This document shows, piece after piece, positions 9,653 through 19,047 of a DNA stretch of 64,000 bases (its first letter is position 1; each line of letters begins with the position of its first letter). This DNA is from JAWPMT01 sp965601475. GTDB lineage: Bacteria; Bacteroidota; Bacteroidia; Cytophagales; Cyclobacteriaceae. The translations under genes and the position numbers were made by a program. The stretch covers positions 1,116,001-1,180,000 of the forward strand of contig OZ271832.1 of NCBI GenBank assembly GCA_965601475.1, given 5' to 3'. The notes below the pieces were generated by a model. That model made no database searches and was not told the origin of the DNA. It saw nothing but the letters and a program-made list of their open reading frames with translations.

Positions 9653-9781
9653 GTTACCGCATGTAACCATAGTTACCATTGAGTAACGACAGTTACCAAA
9701 GCGTAACCAGTTTCTTCCCAACAATTCGTGTCTCAATCTAAAATTACTAAAAAGTAACTTACATTAGTAACTAAATGTAAC
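9653..9781. promoter_or_regulatory. Array of GTTAC/GTAAC operator boxes
   Basis: GTTAC occurs at 9653, 9672 and 9692 and GTAAC at 9663, 9683 and 9703, giving three inverted pairs repeated every ~20 bp, on one face of the helix. A second cluster downstream has an inverted pair (TTACT at 9744, AGTAA at 9753) and further GTAAC at 9767 and 9777. The layout between divergent HxlR and secreted-protein genes marks it as a regulatory region; binding by the adjacent HxlR protein is inferred. Confidence 0.7.
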
Positions 9782-9827
9782 CTAACCACAATCACGATAA
9801 ACAACTTTTACTCAACCATTTATAAAC

Positions 9828-11072
9828 ATGAAAAAACTAGAACCATTCATTGTTACAATCATCTTGAGCCTTGCGTTTTCCTCGGTTCATGCACAACAAT
9901 CCATAGAAGCCCTTGGGGCATTAGAATTTAGCCCTGAAGGGATATTGTTTGCCGGGGATAACCTTTCCGGAGCCATTCATGCCATTGACTTAACTACTGA
10001 AAGCCGAGCAAAAGACAAGTTTGAAGTCAATATCAACCACATTGATGCTCAGGTAGCAGCAGTTTTAGGTTCATCTCCCGGCAACATTCAAATCAATGAT
10101 TTAGCAGTACACCCTAAAAGTGGGGAAGTTTACCTCTCTGTCACCCGAGGACATGGTGTGGAAGCGCTGCCAGCACTGATTAAAATAGATGCTGAGAACG
10201 AGTTGAACGTCATAGATATGAACTCCGCAAAAGTTACTTCTCAGCCTTTGAGCAAAATGCCGGATATCAGCAAGCAATTTAAACCTCGGGGCTTGATGGA
10301 TGCACCACCTACTACCAAAGAGATTGCCAAGGCGAGACGTCCTTTGCGCATGTTTTCCATCATGGACATGGAATATCACAAAGCAGAACTTTTTGTTGCG
10401 GGGGTAAGCAATGAAGAATTCAGCTCTGTATTACGCCGAATGCCTTATCCTTTTGATGGGAAAGAAAGCATCAGCAATATTGAAATGTATCACATTGCAC
10501 ACGACCAATATGAAAGCCGTGCTCCCATTCGCTCTATGCAAATCAAAAACATTGATGGTATAGATCAAATAGTGGCAGCTTACACCTGTAGTCCATTAGT
10601 GTTAATTCCATTGACTGAATTGACAGATGGAGCGAAAGTAAAAGCCAGAACACTTGGCGACATGGGGAATGGACTACCGTTAGACATGGTGGCTTTCAAT
10701 CTAATGGGCCAGGAAATGTTATTCGTGACCAATATTGGCAGAACACCTCGAGTGATACCACTGAATGGTTTGAATAATGCCAAAGTGGTCACAGACAAAG
10801 ACTTTGAAAGAGGTTTTAAATTAGATGTAGGGCCTATTCTTCCTTATGGACCTGTAGGGAAAGGTGTCATGTTTGTAGGAGCTTCTCTTCACATTGATTT
10901 ATTGAATGAAAACCAATTTATTTCCTTGAATAGAGATGCTCCAACAGGGAGTTTGGACCTGGAAACCGTTTCGACAATGCTTCCTTATAAAATGCACAAT
11001 ATTGACGCGGCGGAATTTGATTTCCCAAGCTATTGGTCTGGCATGGACAAGGATCAAAAAGGTGAAAAGTAA
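9828..11072 (+). CDS. Secreted propeller-like protein of unknown function
   Basis: 414 residues with a signal peptide (LSLAFSSVHAQQ). Repeated motifs such as GALEFSPEGILFAGD, ING-type turns and VHPKSGEVYLSVTRG, then VGPILPYGPVGKGVMFVG resemble the blades of secreted beta-propeller proteins. No catalytic motif is evident. It lies downstream of the GTTAC/GTAAC array and divergent from the HxlR gene, which suggests expression in response to the stress sensed by that repressor. A stem-loop at 11090-11127 follows. Confidence 0.75.
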   Translation: MKKLEPFIVTIILSLAFSSVHAQQSIEALGALEFSPEGILFAGDNLSGAIHAIDLTTESRAKDKFEVNINHIDAQVAAVLGSSPGNIQINDLAVHPKSGEVYLSVTRGHGVEALPALIKIDAENELNVIDMNSAKVTSQPLSKMPDISKQFKPRGLMDAPPTTKEIAKARRPLRMFSIMDMEYHKAELFVAGVSNEEFSSVLRRMPYPFDGKESISNIEMYHIAHDQYESRAPIRSMQIKNIDGIDQIVAAYTCSPLVLIPLTELTDGAKVKARTLGDMGNGLPLDMVAFNLMGQEMLFVTNIGRTPRVIPLNGLNNAKVVTDKDFERGFKLDVGPILPYGPVGKGVMFVGASLHIDLLNENQFISLNRDAPTGSLDLETVSTMLPYKMHNIDAAEFDFPSYWSGMDKDQKGEK

Positions 11073-11089
11073 TAAACTTAACGGAGCGT

Positions 11090-11127
11090 CGATAGGGCTA
11101 AGACCAATGTTCGTATTAGCCCTGTCG
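11090..11127 (+). terminator. Strong stem-loop after the secreted-protein gene
   Basis: CGATAGGGCTAA pairs with TTAGCCCTGTCG over 12 positions (one G-T wobble) around a 14-base loop, 17 bases after the stop codon at 11072. Its place fits a terminator, although the T-run expected of a classical intrinsic terminator is missing. Confidence 0.5.
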
Positions 11128-11191
11128 GTGTGAAGCTTCATCATATTGTCGGCAAATGGGATATCCCAGCTAGTAACAAAAGATAAATCGA

Positions 11192-12298
11192 ATGAGCGTT
11201 CGCTTCTACCTGATCATCTTTTCTATGATAGTTTCCGGGGCGGAGGTATCATCACAAACTGGACCTAAGGTTCTTTTAACCAATGAAATAAACGGAACAG
11301 TTCAACTTGATATCTCTGCCATTCCACATCTGGATGTAAAAAGATCCGGATACGATTATTTATCAGTTTTTGTAAAAGATGAGGCAGAAGCATACGCAAA
11401 CCCTATTCAAGGGCGACATAAAGTAGAAGGTGATTGTTTGGTTTTTTCTCCCTACTTCCCTTTCGAAAGAGGACTGACCTATGTCGCAAGAACAAAATCT
11501 AGTGATCCCGATAGTAGCTACTACTTTCAATCCTTTCAGGTAGGAAAAAAGCAAGCTGCGGATGAGGCTAAGGTGGTGAGCATCTACCCGTCAGCCGATG
11601 AGCTCCCGGAGAATTTATTCAGATTCTATATCTACTTCAATACGCCGATGAAAAGAGGGCAAATGTTGAAACACATCAAACTAGTAGATGCCGCTGGAAA
11701 CATGGACGACCATGCCTTTATGGAATTCAAACAAGAGCTTTGGAGTGCTGACGGCAAACGCCTCACGCTATTATTTGACCCTGGGCGCATCAAGAGAGGT
11801 GTTTCCACCAATACCGCCTTGGGTCCAGCTTTATTGGAAGGGAACAATTATCAATTGACTATCTCAGGCACCTGGCAAGATGTTTATGGACAGGCATTAT
11901 TGGTTGAGACAACCAAAGACTTTGTCGTCGGACCAGCCTACCGTCAGCAGATAGACATTAAAGCTTTGGTAATCCAGAAACCAAGGGCAAATAGTGATGA
12001 TAGTTTAAGCATTGTTTTTGACAGATTGATGGACCATGCCCTCATTCAATCTATGATTGGAATAGAGGATGAAAACAACGAACTCATAACCGGGCATTGG
12101 GAATCAACGGAGGAAGAAAAAATCGTTCAATTCATTCCTAAAGCGCCGTGGAAAAAAGGAACCTATCGAATCATTCTGGATAGTCGTATGGAGGATGTTG
12201 CTGGGAATAACCTAATTGGGCTTTTGGATGTGAACTTGACCGATAAAAAGAAGAACACGAATGATTCACAATTGAGTGTATGCTTTGAATTGGAATAA
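11192..12298 (+). CDS. Exported protein with SbsA-type Ig-like domain
   Basis: 368 residues with an N-terminal signal peptide (FYLIIFSMIVSGAEVSSQ). The middle contains a bacterial Ig-like domain of the SbsA/Big_5 type: FYIYFNTPMKRGQM, LVDAAGN, LTLLFDPGRIKRGV; a second similar unit follows (LSIVFDRLMDHALI; IVQFIPKAPWKKGTYRI; RMEDVAGNNLIG). Such domains are usually structural modules of cell-surface or periplasmic proteins. It follows the 9828 gene on the same strand, but a stem-loop lies between them. Confidence 0.7.
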   Translation: MSVRFYLIIFSMIVSGAEVSSQTGPKVLLTNEINGTVQLDISAIPHLDVKRSGYDYLSVFVKDEAEAYANPIQGRHKVEGDCLVFSPYFPFERGLTYVARTKSSDPDSSYYFQSFQVGKKQAADEAKVVSIYPSADELPENLFRFYIYFNTPMKRGQMLKHIKLVDAAGNMDDHAFMEFKQELWSADGKRLTLLFDPGRIKRGVSTNTALGPALLEGNNYQLTISGTWQDVYGQALLVETTKDFVVGPAYRQQIDIKALVIQKPRANSDDSLSIVFDRLMDHALIQSMIGIEDENNELITGHWESTEEEKIVQFIPKAPWKKGTYRIILDSRMEDVAGNNLIGLLDVNLTDKKKNTNDSQLSVCFELE

Positions 12299-12381
12299 AA
12301 GTTAATTGAAGAGCTACCCACATTTGGGGCTCCCGGAATAGCCGAGGTCAACGATGAGATATTTTGAGAAAGCTGCAGGTA

Positions 12382-12462
12382 GCACATAGCCAATTGGAAG
12401 CAATGATGTAACGGCTATATTTGAAAGGTGGATAAGCGATATATGTCGCTTGTTTGGATGTT
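12382..12462 (+). repeat. Gene-leader repeat, copy A
   Basis: Copy of an ~80-bp element also at 13541-13621 and 20039-20121. Shared parts are GCACATAGCCA, GGCTATATTTG, AAAGGTGGATAA, a small hairpin (AAGCGA-TATATG-TCGCTT) and the end TTTGGATGTT. It stops 13 bases before the start codon at 12476. Confidence 0.7.
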
Positions 12463-12475
12463 AGGAGCAAAACCA

Positions 12476-13243
12476 ATGAGGTGGAAGGGAATAATTATAG
12501 CTTTTTTGATCATTGGCTTTTTCAATTGTCAGGGCCAACAACAATTTGAGACATTTCTTAAGGAACTGGGTAATGACAAGGCTGAGAACTTCCTTAACCT
12601 AAAAACTTCTTTTGAAAACTCCCTCGCTTCTAGTTATCCATCGCTAAAAACTTTGGGTGAAAGAACTCAAGCTTTTCTCAATGAATATCAATGGACCATT
12701 CATTTAGAACGGTTTTATTGGCAAAACAGTGATAGTTTAAAAGCCATTGAACTTCTTAATGAATTAGAGAGGTCCGGTCTGCGTAAGGATATTTTCTTAA
12801 CTTCCTCAGAGTTAGATGATTACGAAAAATTCAATATTGAGCAGTTCATTCCTGAGCCGAGTGAAGTAGGTCCAACAATTGACCTTGGGGAGCTGGAAGA
12901 TGATTTTGAGGATATTCTTCCAGCCTATGAATTGACTGAAGATCAAAAAAGAGCGAATGAAGAAAGAGAACGAAAGTTCCAAGAATATCTTCGGAAAAGA
13001 CCTAACATCAACTCGAATGGTCTTTTCTTCTATGCTTTAGGGAAATCCATGCAGACAGACACCATATTCATGGATTACGTCAAACTTATCACTTTAGAAG
13101 TCGAGCCTAGCCCTTCGTTAATGTGTTCCAACTACCTGAATAATTTTAGTTTAGATGAGTTGGAGCTGTGGTACAATCAAATTCCACTGATCATTCACTT
13201 TTATTATTACGACCTTCTTCATAGGTATGTGGTAAGTAGATAG
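12476..13243 (+). CDS. Putative lipoprotein, acidic, unknown function
   Basis: 255 residues from the ATG at 12476, chosen because it begins a signal sequence (MRWKGIIIAFLIIGFFNC) with a cysteine followed by QGQQQ; the in-frame extension to 12428 only translates the upstream repeat. The mature part is helical and acidic, with a low-complexity EDDFEDILPAYELTEDQ stretch near residue 150 and a C-terminal FHYYYDLLHRYVV. No known domain recognised. Confidence 0.65.
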   Translation: MRWKGIIIAFLIIGFFNCQGQQQFETFLKELGNDKAENFLNLKTSFENSLASSYPSLKTLGERTQAFLNEYQWTIHLERFYWQNSDSLKAIELLNELERSGLRKDIFLTSSELDDYEKFNIEQFIPEPSEVGPTIDLGELEDDFEDILPAYELTEDQKRANEERERKFQEYLRKRPNINSNGLFFYALGKSMQTDTIFMDYVKLITLEVEPSPSLMCSNYLNNFSLDELELWYNQIPLIIHFYYYDLLHRYVVSR

Positions 13244-13497
13244 AATGGTCAGCTCCCAACTAACGCTGATGTGGCGTAGGCAAAGTGGTAATCTGACAGG
13301 TCTGCGGATCAAGAAAGTACTCCACTCGTCAGCTACCAAGAAATCTCTCCTCTCCTAGCCACATTTTTTTGTTGGAGACATGAACTTCTTACACAGAGGT
13401 TCTCTCTGAAAATTGTTTGTAATGACCTCCTCCCAAAAAACTAGACTGATTGAAACTAGCGTTTTCGTGATGGGGGTGAAACTGACAAATGATGTAG

Positions 13498-13621
13498 AAA
13501 TTGGCGATATGAACCTGCAGGTAATGCGGGTTTGAATAAGGCACATAGCCATTGTACTCAATGGATGCTACGGCTATATTTGGAAGGTAGATAAGTGATA
13601 TATGTCGCTTGTTTGGATGTT
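13498..13621 (+). repeat. Gene-leader repeat, copy B (long form)
   Basis: The core 13541-13621 matches copies A and C. The extra upstream part (AAATTGGCGATATGAACCTG... AATGCGGG) is shared only with copy C. The hairpin arms here are AAGTGA/TCGCTT, a wobble variant of copy A. It ends 12 bases before the ATG at 13634. The rest of the 390-base spacer 13244-13633 holds nothing recognisable. Confidence 0.7.
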
Positions 13622-13633
13622 GGGAAGCATACG

Positions 13634-14530
13634 ATGGATCGCATAATACTCACCATAACCATTCTATTTCTGTTATTCTCCTGTGATTGTGTTCAAGAGG
13701 TTAACGTTCTCGTATTAACTCCAGATTCCAAATTTCCCATTGTTGATGTCAAGGTAACGGCTGGCGAACCTCAACCAGATTCGGATTTCGGATTAACTGA
13801 CGGTCAAGGTCGATATCAATATCATAACATTTCAGGTGGCCTATTTGGTTGTCCTGATGTCACACTAACGCTTCAAAAGGAAGGTTTTTTGAATCAAAGA
13901 ATCAAGTATAAATCTTGTTGTACCACCGATACGGTATTCCTCGCATATGACCTAACCAACAACACCTTCGAATATGGAGATGAATTGACTGAACATTTAT
14001 CAGGATGGCTTTATTATCAACAGCAAACTTTTGGAGAATTTGAACTTTCAGATTTTGTACTAACGACCGAACAAGATTTTAGCGATTATTCTGTCTATTC
14101 TACTCCCCCAGAAGAATACCACGAACTCATTCGTGATTATTTATTCTATTCATCTGACAGTACGAAAGTACTGGATATCTACAGCCAACGGACGGCATTC
14201 GAACAAACCACTAACGGAGATATTGAAGCTCTATTTTCAGTAGATTCTGAGATTTTCTACTTCGACTTAAGTGAACGGACAAGAAATCGAATATTATTTG
14301 GAGGATATTTTTACACATTTGATGATGCCGCATGGATATCTAACAACGAGATTCTAGTTGTTGGTGATATTCAAGATTCTACTCGCCAACTTTCAGTATG
14401 GTATGCCAACTTACGAACGAAGGAACTGAAACGATATGCTCAGGAGGTTAGGCCGAAGGATGAACTTATTAACGACTACCTAACGAAGGTCAAGCTTGCC
14501 AACGTGGATTTGTATTTGGATGACCAATAA
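13634..14530 (+). CDS. Lipoprotein with carboxypeptidase-regulatory-like domain
   Basis: 298 residues from the ATG at 13634, which starts a lipoprotein signal (IILTITILFLLFSC). Residues ~20-105 form a CarboxypepD_reg-like beta-sandwich (FPIVDVKVTAGEPQPDSD; GLTDGQGRYQYHNISGG; LQKEGFLNQRIKYKSC), common in Bacteroidota cell-surface proteins. The C-terminal two thirds, with strand-like segments (WISNNEILVVGDIQDS), are not recognised. Starts at 13595 would translate leader repeat B and hide the signal peptide. Confidence 0.7.
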   Translation: MDRIILTITILFLLFSCDCVQEVNVLVLTPDSKFPIVDVKVTAGEPQPDSDFGLTDGQGRYQYHNISGGLFGCPDVTLTLQKEGFLNQRIKYKSCCTTDTVFLAYDLTNNTFEYGDELTEHLSGWLYYQQQTFGEFELSDFVLTTEQDFSDYSVYSTPPEEYHELIRDYLFYSSDSTKVLDIYSQRTAFEQTTNGDIEALFSVDSEIFYFDLSERTRNRILFGGYFYTFDDAAWISNNEILVVGDIQDSTRQLSVWYANLRTKELKRYAQEVRPKDELINDYLTKVKLANVDLYLDDQ

Positions 14531-14786
14531 CGTAAATACGCTTCCCAACAAGCGATATGTCGAATGGCCAACTGAGCTATTTGATACTTCTGTGCAATTC
14601 GACCGTTTCAATGCCCATTCTGCGCCATTTGTACTTCCAGATACTTTCTTCTTTCTGGATTTAGATTTTCAGAACGCAGTGCATTGTGGATACTGTTGCG
14701 GGGTTGAGCAGTTCCACTACCTTAGAGCTTTTTAGTGAGGACATGGCCACTCGCCATATCTGATCGTTGGAAGTAATTGATCTGCA
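14531..14786. other. Spacer without a clear gene
   Basis: An open frame of about 70 residues (from an ATG at 14520, ending at 14735) exists here, but it lacks recognisable motifs and has an odd Phe/Cys-rich composition. I treat the stretch as spacer. Confidence 0.3.
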
Positions 14787-15575
14787 ATGCGCAATCCTAC
14801 CAGAAGAAACAGAAACATTGGAACTAGCAAGCAAGGTCATAGACAGAACAACGAGTTAACAATCCCATCGCCTGCCATAGCTCATAAGACCTTTTTCGAA
14901 CGGCTGACTAACTATCAAAAAGTCTATCGAACTATTAACGGGAATCTATTTCGATTTGTGATTGAAGAGACCAGAACTTCATCAGAACATGCTTGCACGG
15001 TAGAGGACATAGCTGAACTGGTAAGACACATTCCACCGGCTGATTATTCAGATCTTAACTTAATAATACTCAGGCAACCAAAAAGAAAGGAAGAAACTCT
15101 GTCTTCAGTCTGGGGTCGCCTTATCTACTCTTACGAATTTGAAGGTGATATTCAACCTGCTATTATCCTTGAGGCTGTCGATTACGAACGAACTTTAAAA
15201 TGGACAAAGAAACTGGATCCAGATGATCAAAGAGAATTGGAACGACTCAGAGAAGATGGACATCCAATTGTTGAAACTAAAAGACATTTCGAATCTCCAT
15301 ATGAACTGGATAACGTCAGGAACACTCAGCTATATCGAACCCTGCTTCACGAATTTGGTCATTACAAACACTATTTGCTAGAAGTCGAGGAACCTTCAAC
15401 TGACGAAGAACCTTTTGAAGATTGGGAGAAGAGATATGATAACTACTTTAAGATTCCTTCATCACAGAAAGAGCAATTCGCGCATAGATATGCTGATGAA
15501 CTAAGAAACAAGCTATTGGCGAGCAACTCAATACCATTTGACAGGATAGATAAAACTACGCCTAGCAAGCGCTAG
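14787..15575 (+). CDS. Putative zinc metalloprotease-like protein (HEFGH)
   Basis: 262 residues, no signal peptide, basic N-terminus. His188-Glu189-Phe-Gly-His192 forms an HExxH zinc-binding motif in the context YRTLLHEFGHYKHYL, and ~50 residues later KEQFAHRYADEL offers a glutamate that could be the third ligand, as in small gluzincin-type proteases. The first ~170 residues are not recognised. Whether it cleaves protein is unknown. It sits alone in the strip of individually controlled accessory genes. Confidence 0.6.
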   Translation: MRNPTRRNRNIGTSKQGHRQNNELTIPSPAIAHKTFFERLTNYQKVYRTINGNLFRFVIEETRTSSEHACTVEDIAELVRHIPPADYSDLNLIILRQPKRKEETLSSVWGRLIYSYEFEGDIQPAIILEAVDYERTLKWTKKLDPDDQRELERLREDGHPIVETKRHFESPYELDNVRNTQLYRTLLHEFGHYKHYLLEVEEPSTDEEPFEDWEKRYDNYFKIPSSQKEQFAHRYADELRNKLLASNSIPFDRIDKTTPSKR

Positions 15576-15813
15576 CGATGCGGATGTCAAAGTGCATTTA
15601 GCTACCACCGTAGGACCATCCCGCTCCCTGCCCCTTCTACTACTTTCAGTGCGTTGAAGAACTGTCTGCAGTTCTGGCGGGTATCTGGGTAAGCGCACTA
15701 TTTCATGGACGTTTTGTGCGAGTGGAGCAGGTTCGCTAGTTTTATCTAAAAATGTGAAGCTCGGGACATCCGCCCACTAGCTCGGCGTTGTAGAGCATTT
15801 AGCTCACCCAATC

Positions 15814-16358
15814 ATGAAAAAATTCATACTTCCATTTGTCGGGATTTTTTTAGTAGCAATCCAATCATGTCTCAAAAAATGAACGACGCCGGCTTCAACT
15901 TATCAAAAACTTTGGAAAAGGATAATCCTGAAGAAGTAGTAATGGATATTGACCAATATCTAAACAGGAAATCTGAATATGGCGATCAAATCGAAAAACT
16001 AACTGACCCACAAAAAGTACTCCTGATTGTCGAGAACCTCCAGAGGGAAGTGAATAATGGTGGGTTCAATCAATTTTACTGGAACTCGAGTGGAGATTTT
16101 AGTACTGAAACAGTTGATGCCTTAATTGAGATCAGCGCATTAACAACCGCTGGAATCGTAAAGAGAGCCAATTCACAATTCCCAGACAATTATGTTCCAA
16201 AAGATCGGACAGAAAGACAAGAATTAATGGAGGAGATTGAAGATAAGGCCAATGAAGAATGGGAAAAATGTGATGATAATTTCTTCAAATATGAGGACAA
16301 CATTTCTGAATTGCTTCTCAAATATGTTATCGCCAATCGCTCTGAATTTGAGAATTAA
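15814..16358 (+). pseudogene. DUF4375-family lipoprotein gene interrupted by a one-base frameshift
   Basis: An ATG at 15814 opens a lipoprotein signal (MKKFILPFVGIFLVAIQSC) that runs into a stop at 15880-15882, just after an A6 tract (15874-15879). The main body continues in another frame (ATG at 15867, MSQKMNDAGFNLS...) to 16358. One more A in the tract would fuse both into a continuous lipoprotein. The body shows DUF4375 (DMP19-like) signatures: NNGGFNQFYWNSSG and EKCDDNFFKYED. It could be a real lesion, a sequencing slip, or phase variation. The gene is bracketed by GTTGTAGAGC (15787) and its inverse GCTCTACAAC (16360). Confidence 0.7.
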
Positions 16359-16631
16359 CGCTCTACAACATGAGCTATGGATGCTTGGTGCACCGAGCCT
16401 CCTGAATCTTGGTGAGCACACCGGCCATTCACCCATACCTTTGGATACAGATGTTCACTGTTGAGTAGAGATTTTTGTTGGCTGGAAGTAGAAGTCGAAT
16501 ACTCCATACCCACTCTTCGACTTATCATGGGTTCATTATCTTATTTGGTATAGGTACCACACACTATAGCAGAATCGTTAGCGATAATGAATCATCATTC
16601 CTCACCTTTAACCTAACATTGCCAACTTAAC

Positions 16632-17750
16632 GTGAAAATAACTCCAAAAGCGAAAAGAAATATTTCAAGGATTACTCCCTTCGCGATAATCTGGGTATTG
16701 ATAGGATGGATAACTGACATAACAGAGATCGGAATAACACGCAACCAAAACCTCAATCCAGATACTGATATTTCCTTCACCATCCCTGTGCTGATTTTTG
16801 CTACTCTGGCGAATGCCCTGGTTGGACTTATCGTAGGGGCTTTGGAAGTGGTCTATTTAGAAAAGAGATTCTCAAACCGAAGCCTCTGGGCCAAGCTTTT
16901 TTACAAATTCCTAACCTACCTCACCTTAATCATTATCATTATCGTCACCTTTTATCCTGTGGCCTTCACGCTCGAAACAGGCATAAGTTTACTAGAAGTT
17001 GATGCCTGGCAAAAACTGGGTAGATTTCTCATAAGTATCTCTTTCCTTATCACCTTATTTCATTTGTCCGTAAGGCTCATTTTTAGTTTGATCTATTCCG
17101 CTATAAGTGAAAACTTAGGTCATCATCTGTTTTTGAATTTCTTTTCTGGGAAATACCATCAACCCAAAATTGAAAAGCGGATTTTCATGTTCCTTGATAT
17201 GAAATCTTCGACTACAATAGCCGAAACTCTAGGCCACATAAAATACTTCAAATTACTGGACACCTATTACAAAACCATGTCCGACCCCATCATTAATTCA
17301 TTCGGTGAAGTCTACCAGTACATAGGAGATGAAATAGTGGTTTCATGGAAACCTGGCAAGGGGATTAACCAGGCAAACTGCATCAAATGCTTCTTTGACA
17401 TACGTGATCAACTCAATGAACAAAAAGAGGTTTTGTTTAATGAATTTGGCTTCGAAATTGGTTTCAAAGCAGGGATTCATTTCGGTGAAGTCACTATTGG
17501 AGAAATTGGAGACTTGAAAAAGGAAATCGTATTTACAGGGGATGTCTTGAATACGACCGCTAGAATCCAAAGTCTTTGTAAGGAATTGAAATCTGACTTA
17601 CTGATCTCAGGTGCAATTAAAGAATTATTACCCCATTCTAACTATCAATATAGCTCTAAAGGAGAGATAGAACTGAAAGGAAGAAATAAGAAAGAAGAAC
17701 TGTTTAGCGTAACTTTAGAAAAGCAGCCGACAATCGCCAACAACATGTAA
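16632..17750 (+). CDS. Membrane class III adenylate/guanylate cyclase
   Basis: 372 residues from a GTG start. The N-terminal ~165 residues contain four hydrophobic helices (ITPFAIIWVLIGWI, TIPVLIFATLANALVGLIV, YLTLIIIIIVTFYPVAF, FLISISFLITLFHLSV). The C-terminal half is a nucleotidyl cyclase homology domain: metal-binding Asp189 in MFLDMKSST and Asp233 in QYIGDEIVVSW, then GIHFGEVTIGEIG and TGDVLNTTARIQ. Both metal aspartates are present, so catalytic activity is plausible; ATP versus GTP choice cannot be settled by eye. It should make cyclic nucleotide at the inner membrane. Confidence 0.85.
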   Translation: MKITPKAKRNISRITPFAIIWVLIGWITDITEIGITRNQNLNPDTDISFTIPVLIFATLANALVGLIVGALEVVYLEKRFSNRSLWAKLFYKFLTYLTLIIIIIVTFYPVAFTLETGISLLEVDAWQKLGRFLISISFLITLFHLSVRLIFSLIYSAISENLGHHLFLNFFSGKYHQPKIEKRIFMFLDMKSSTTIAETLGHIKYFKLLDTYYKTMSDPIINSFGEVYQYIGDEIVVSWKPGKGINQANCIKCFFDIRDQLNEQKEVLFNEFGFEIGFKAGIHFGEVTIGEIGDLKKEIVFTGDVLNTTARIQSLCKELKSDLLISGAIKELLPHSNYQYSSKGEIELKGRNKKEELFSVTLEKQPTIANNM

Positions 17751-17971
17751 AACTGCAATAGAACACAGTTTACACCATAAGGTATACAGTCGGACTTCAA
17801 TTGCTGCGCTTCAACTACCAAATGGAGCCTCTTTTTGAGTCACAACAAGTTGGAACCCGTTCAAGTTACTAACCCATTGCTAACAAGCGCTAGGAATAAA
17901 TAGGCTTTGGGTAGTCACTTGCAAACAGCGCATGAATCCGATACTTTAGAAGAGAACAGACAATTGATCAT

Positions 17972-18802
17972 TTGAAACAGAAAAATAACGTAGGCAAAAA
18001 CTCACCGTTATTTGTATTCAATGGTATGGCCATGTTTATTGGCTCATCACTCAATACAGACCCTCATAAGCATGACTGTATTCAGCTAACAGTAGATCTA
18101 AAAGAAAACTTCCTGATGAAAGGACTAGACCAGGAATGGGTATCCTACTCTAGTAGCATTGTTTCATCAGATTATTTTCATCAACTAGATAGCAACGGAA
18201 GTCAACAGTTGTTCATTTATCTAGACAAGCATTCCTGCTATGCCAACCTCCTTAAAGAGAAATATCTTGTCGCAGGATCTATTGCAAAATTAGATTTACA
18301 AAGTGGGATTATCCCACCAGATGATTTAGCCAAAATGATGGTTAATCATAAGTGCAGTGACTGGTATGATCAATGTCTCAATATCTTATACCTCGTCATT
18401 GGAAAGCAAGCTAAGCTCAAAAGAGACGCAAGAGTGGAGATTGCCATTACTGACATTATGGATATGAATTCATTTCCTGCCGATCTTATCTCTCAACTTG
18501 CATCCAAGGCATGCCTTTCAGAAAGTCGTTTCAGACATATATTCAAGGAGCATACCGGACAATCGCTTAAGAGCTTCATTCTTTGGGCCAAAGTTGCCAG
18601 GTCACTGGACCTAATTATGCGAGGAGAGAAGGTTGTCACTGCCAGTCGACAATCAGGTTTTTGGGATGGCGCTCACCTTGACAAAACGATGCAAAAGCTT
18701 CTGGGTGTTTCTCCTGGTTCAGTTGAAAGCTTTAGTGAATCCTTCAATATGAAAATATGCGGGAAAAAAAACTTCTTCATGACTACTGAAATTCTAAACT
18801 GA
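17972..18802 (+). CDS. AraC-family transcriptional regulator
   Basis: 276 residues from a TTG start at 17972. The N-terminal part is a divergent cupin-like sensor (NTDPHKHDCIQLTVDL). The C-terminal domain has LISQLASKACLSESRFRHIF as the first HTH and TASRQSGFWDGAHLDKTMQK as the second, ending in LLGVSPGSV, a slightly degenerate form of the usual AraC end. No neighbour is close enough to suggest a dedicated target. Confidence 0.8.
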   Translation: MKQKNNVGKNSPLFVFNGMAMFIGSSLNTDPHKHDCIQLTVDLKENFLMKGLDQEWVSYSSSIVSSDYFHQLDSNGSQQLFIYLDKHSCYANLLKEKYLVAGSIAKLDLQSGIIPPDDLAKMMVNHKCSDWYDQCLNILYLVIGKQAKLKRDARVEIAITDIMDMNSFPADLISQLASKACLSESRFRHIFKEHTGQSLKSFILWAKVARSLDLIMRGEKVVTASRQSGFWDGAHLDKTMQKLLGVSPGSVESFSESFNMKICGKKNFFMTTEILN

Positions 18803-19047
18803 AAAAAGTCAGCCGGTTTTTACAATAGAAGTCACCCCACCCTACTCTAGCTTTGGTTTCAAGAATTGCACGAAAGCATGACAATTTCAAACCTTGAAAT
18901 TCACTCATCTTTCATACAAGACGGATCCATAGCATTGCTCATGCGGATTTGATACGATGAACAAAGAATGAGTATAACGGAATATTCGGGAAGTCAAAAT
19001 GACAAATCTCACGAAAACCAGAAGGATGCTATCTAAAATGTGAAAAC

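Noticed and set aside
14520..14735. Possible 71-residue gene after the lipoprotein at 13634
   Set aside because: Odd composition, no motif and no conserved start context; more likely spacer.
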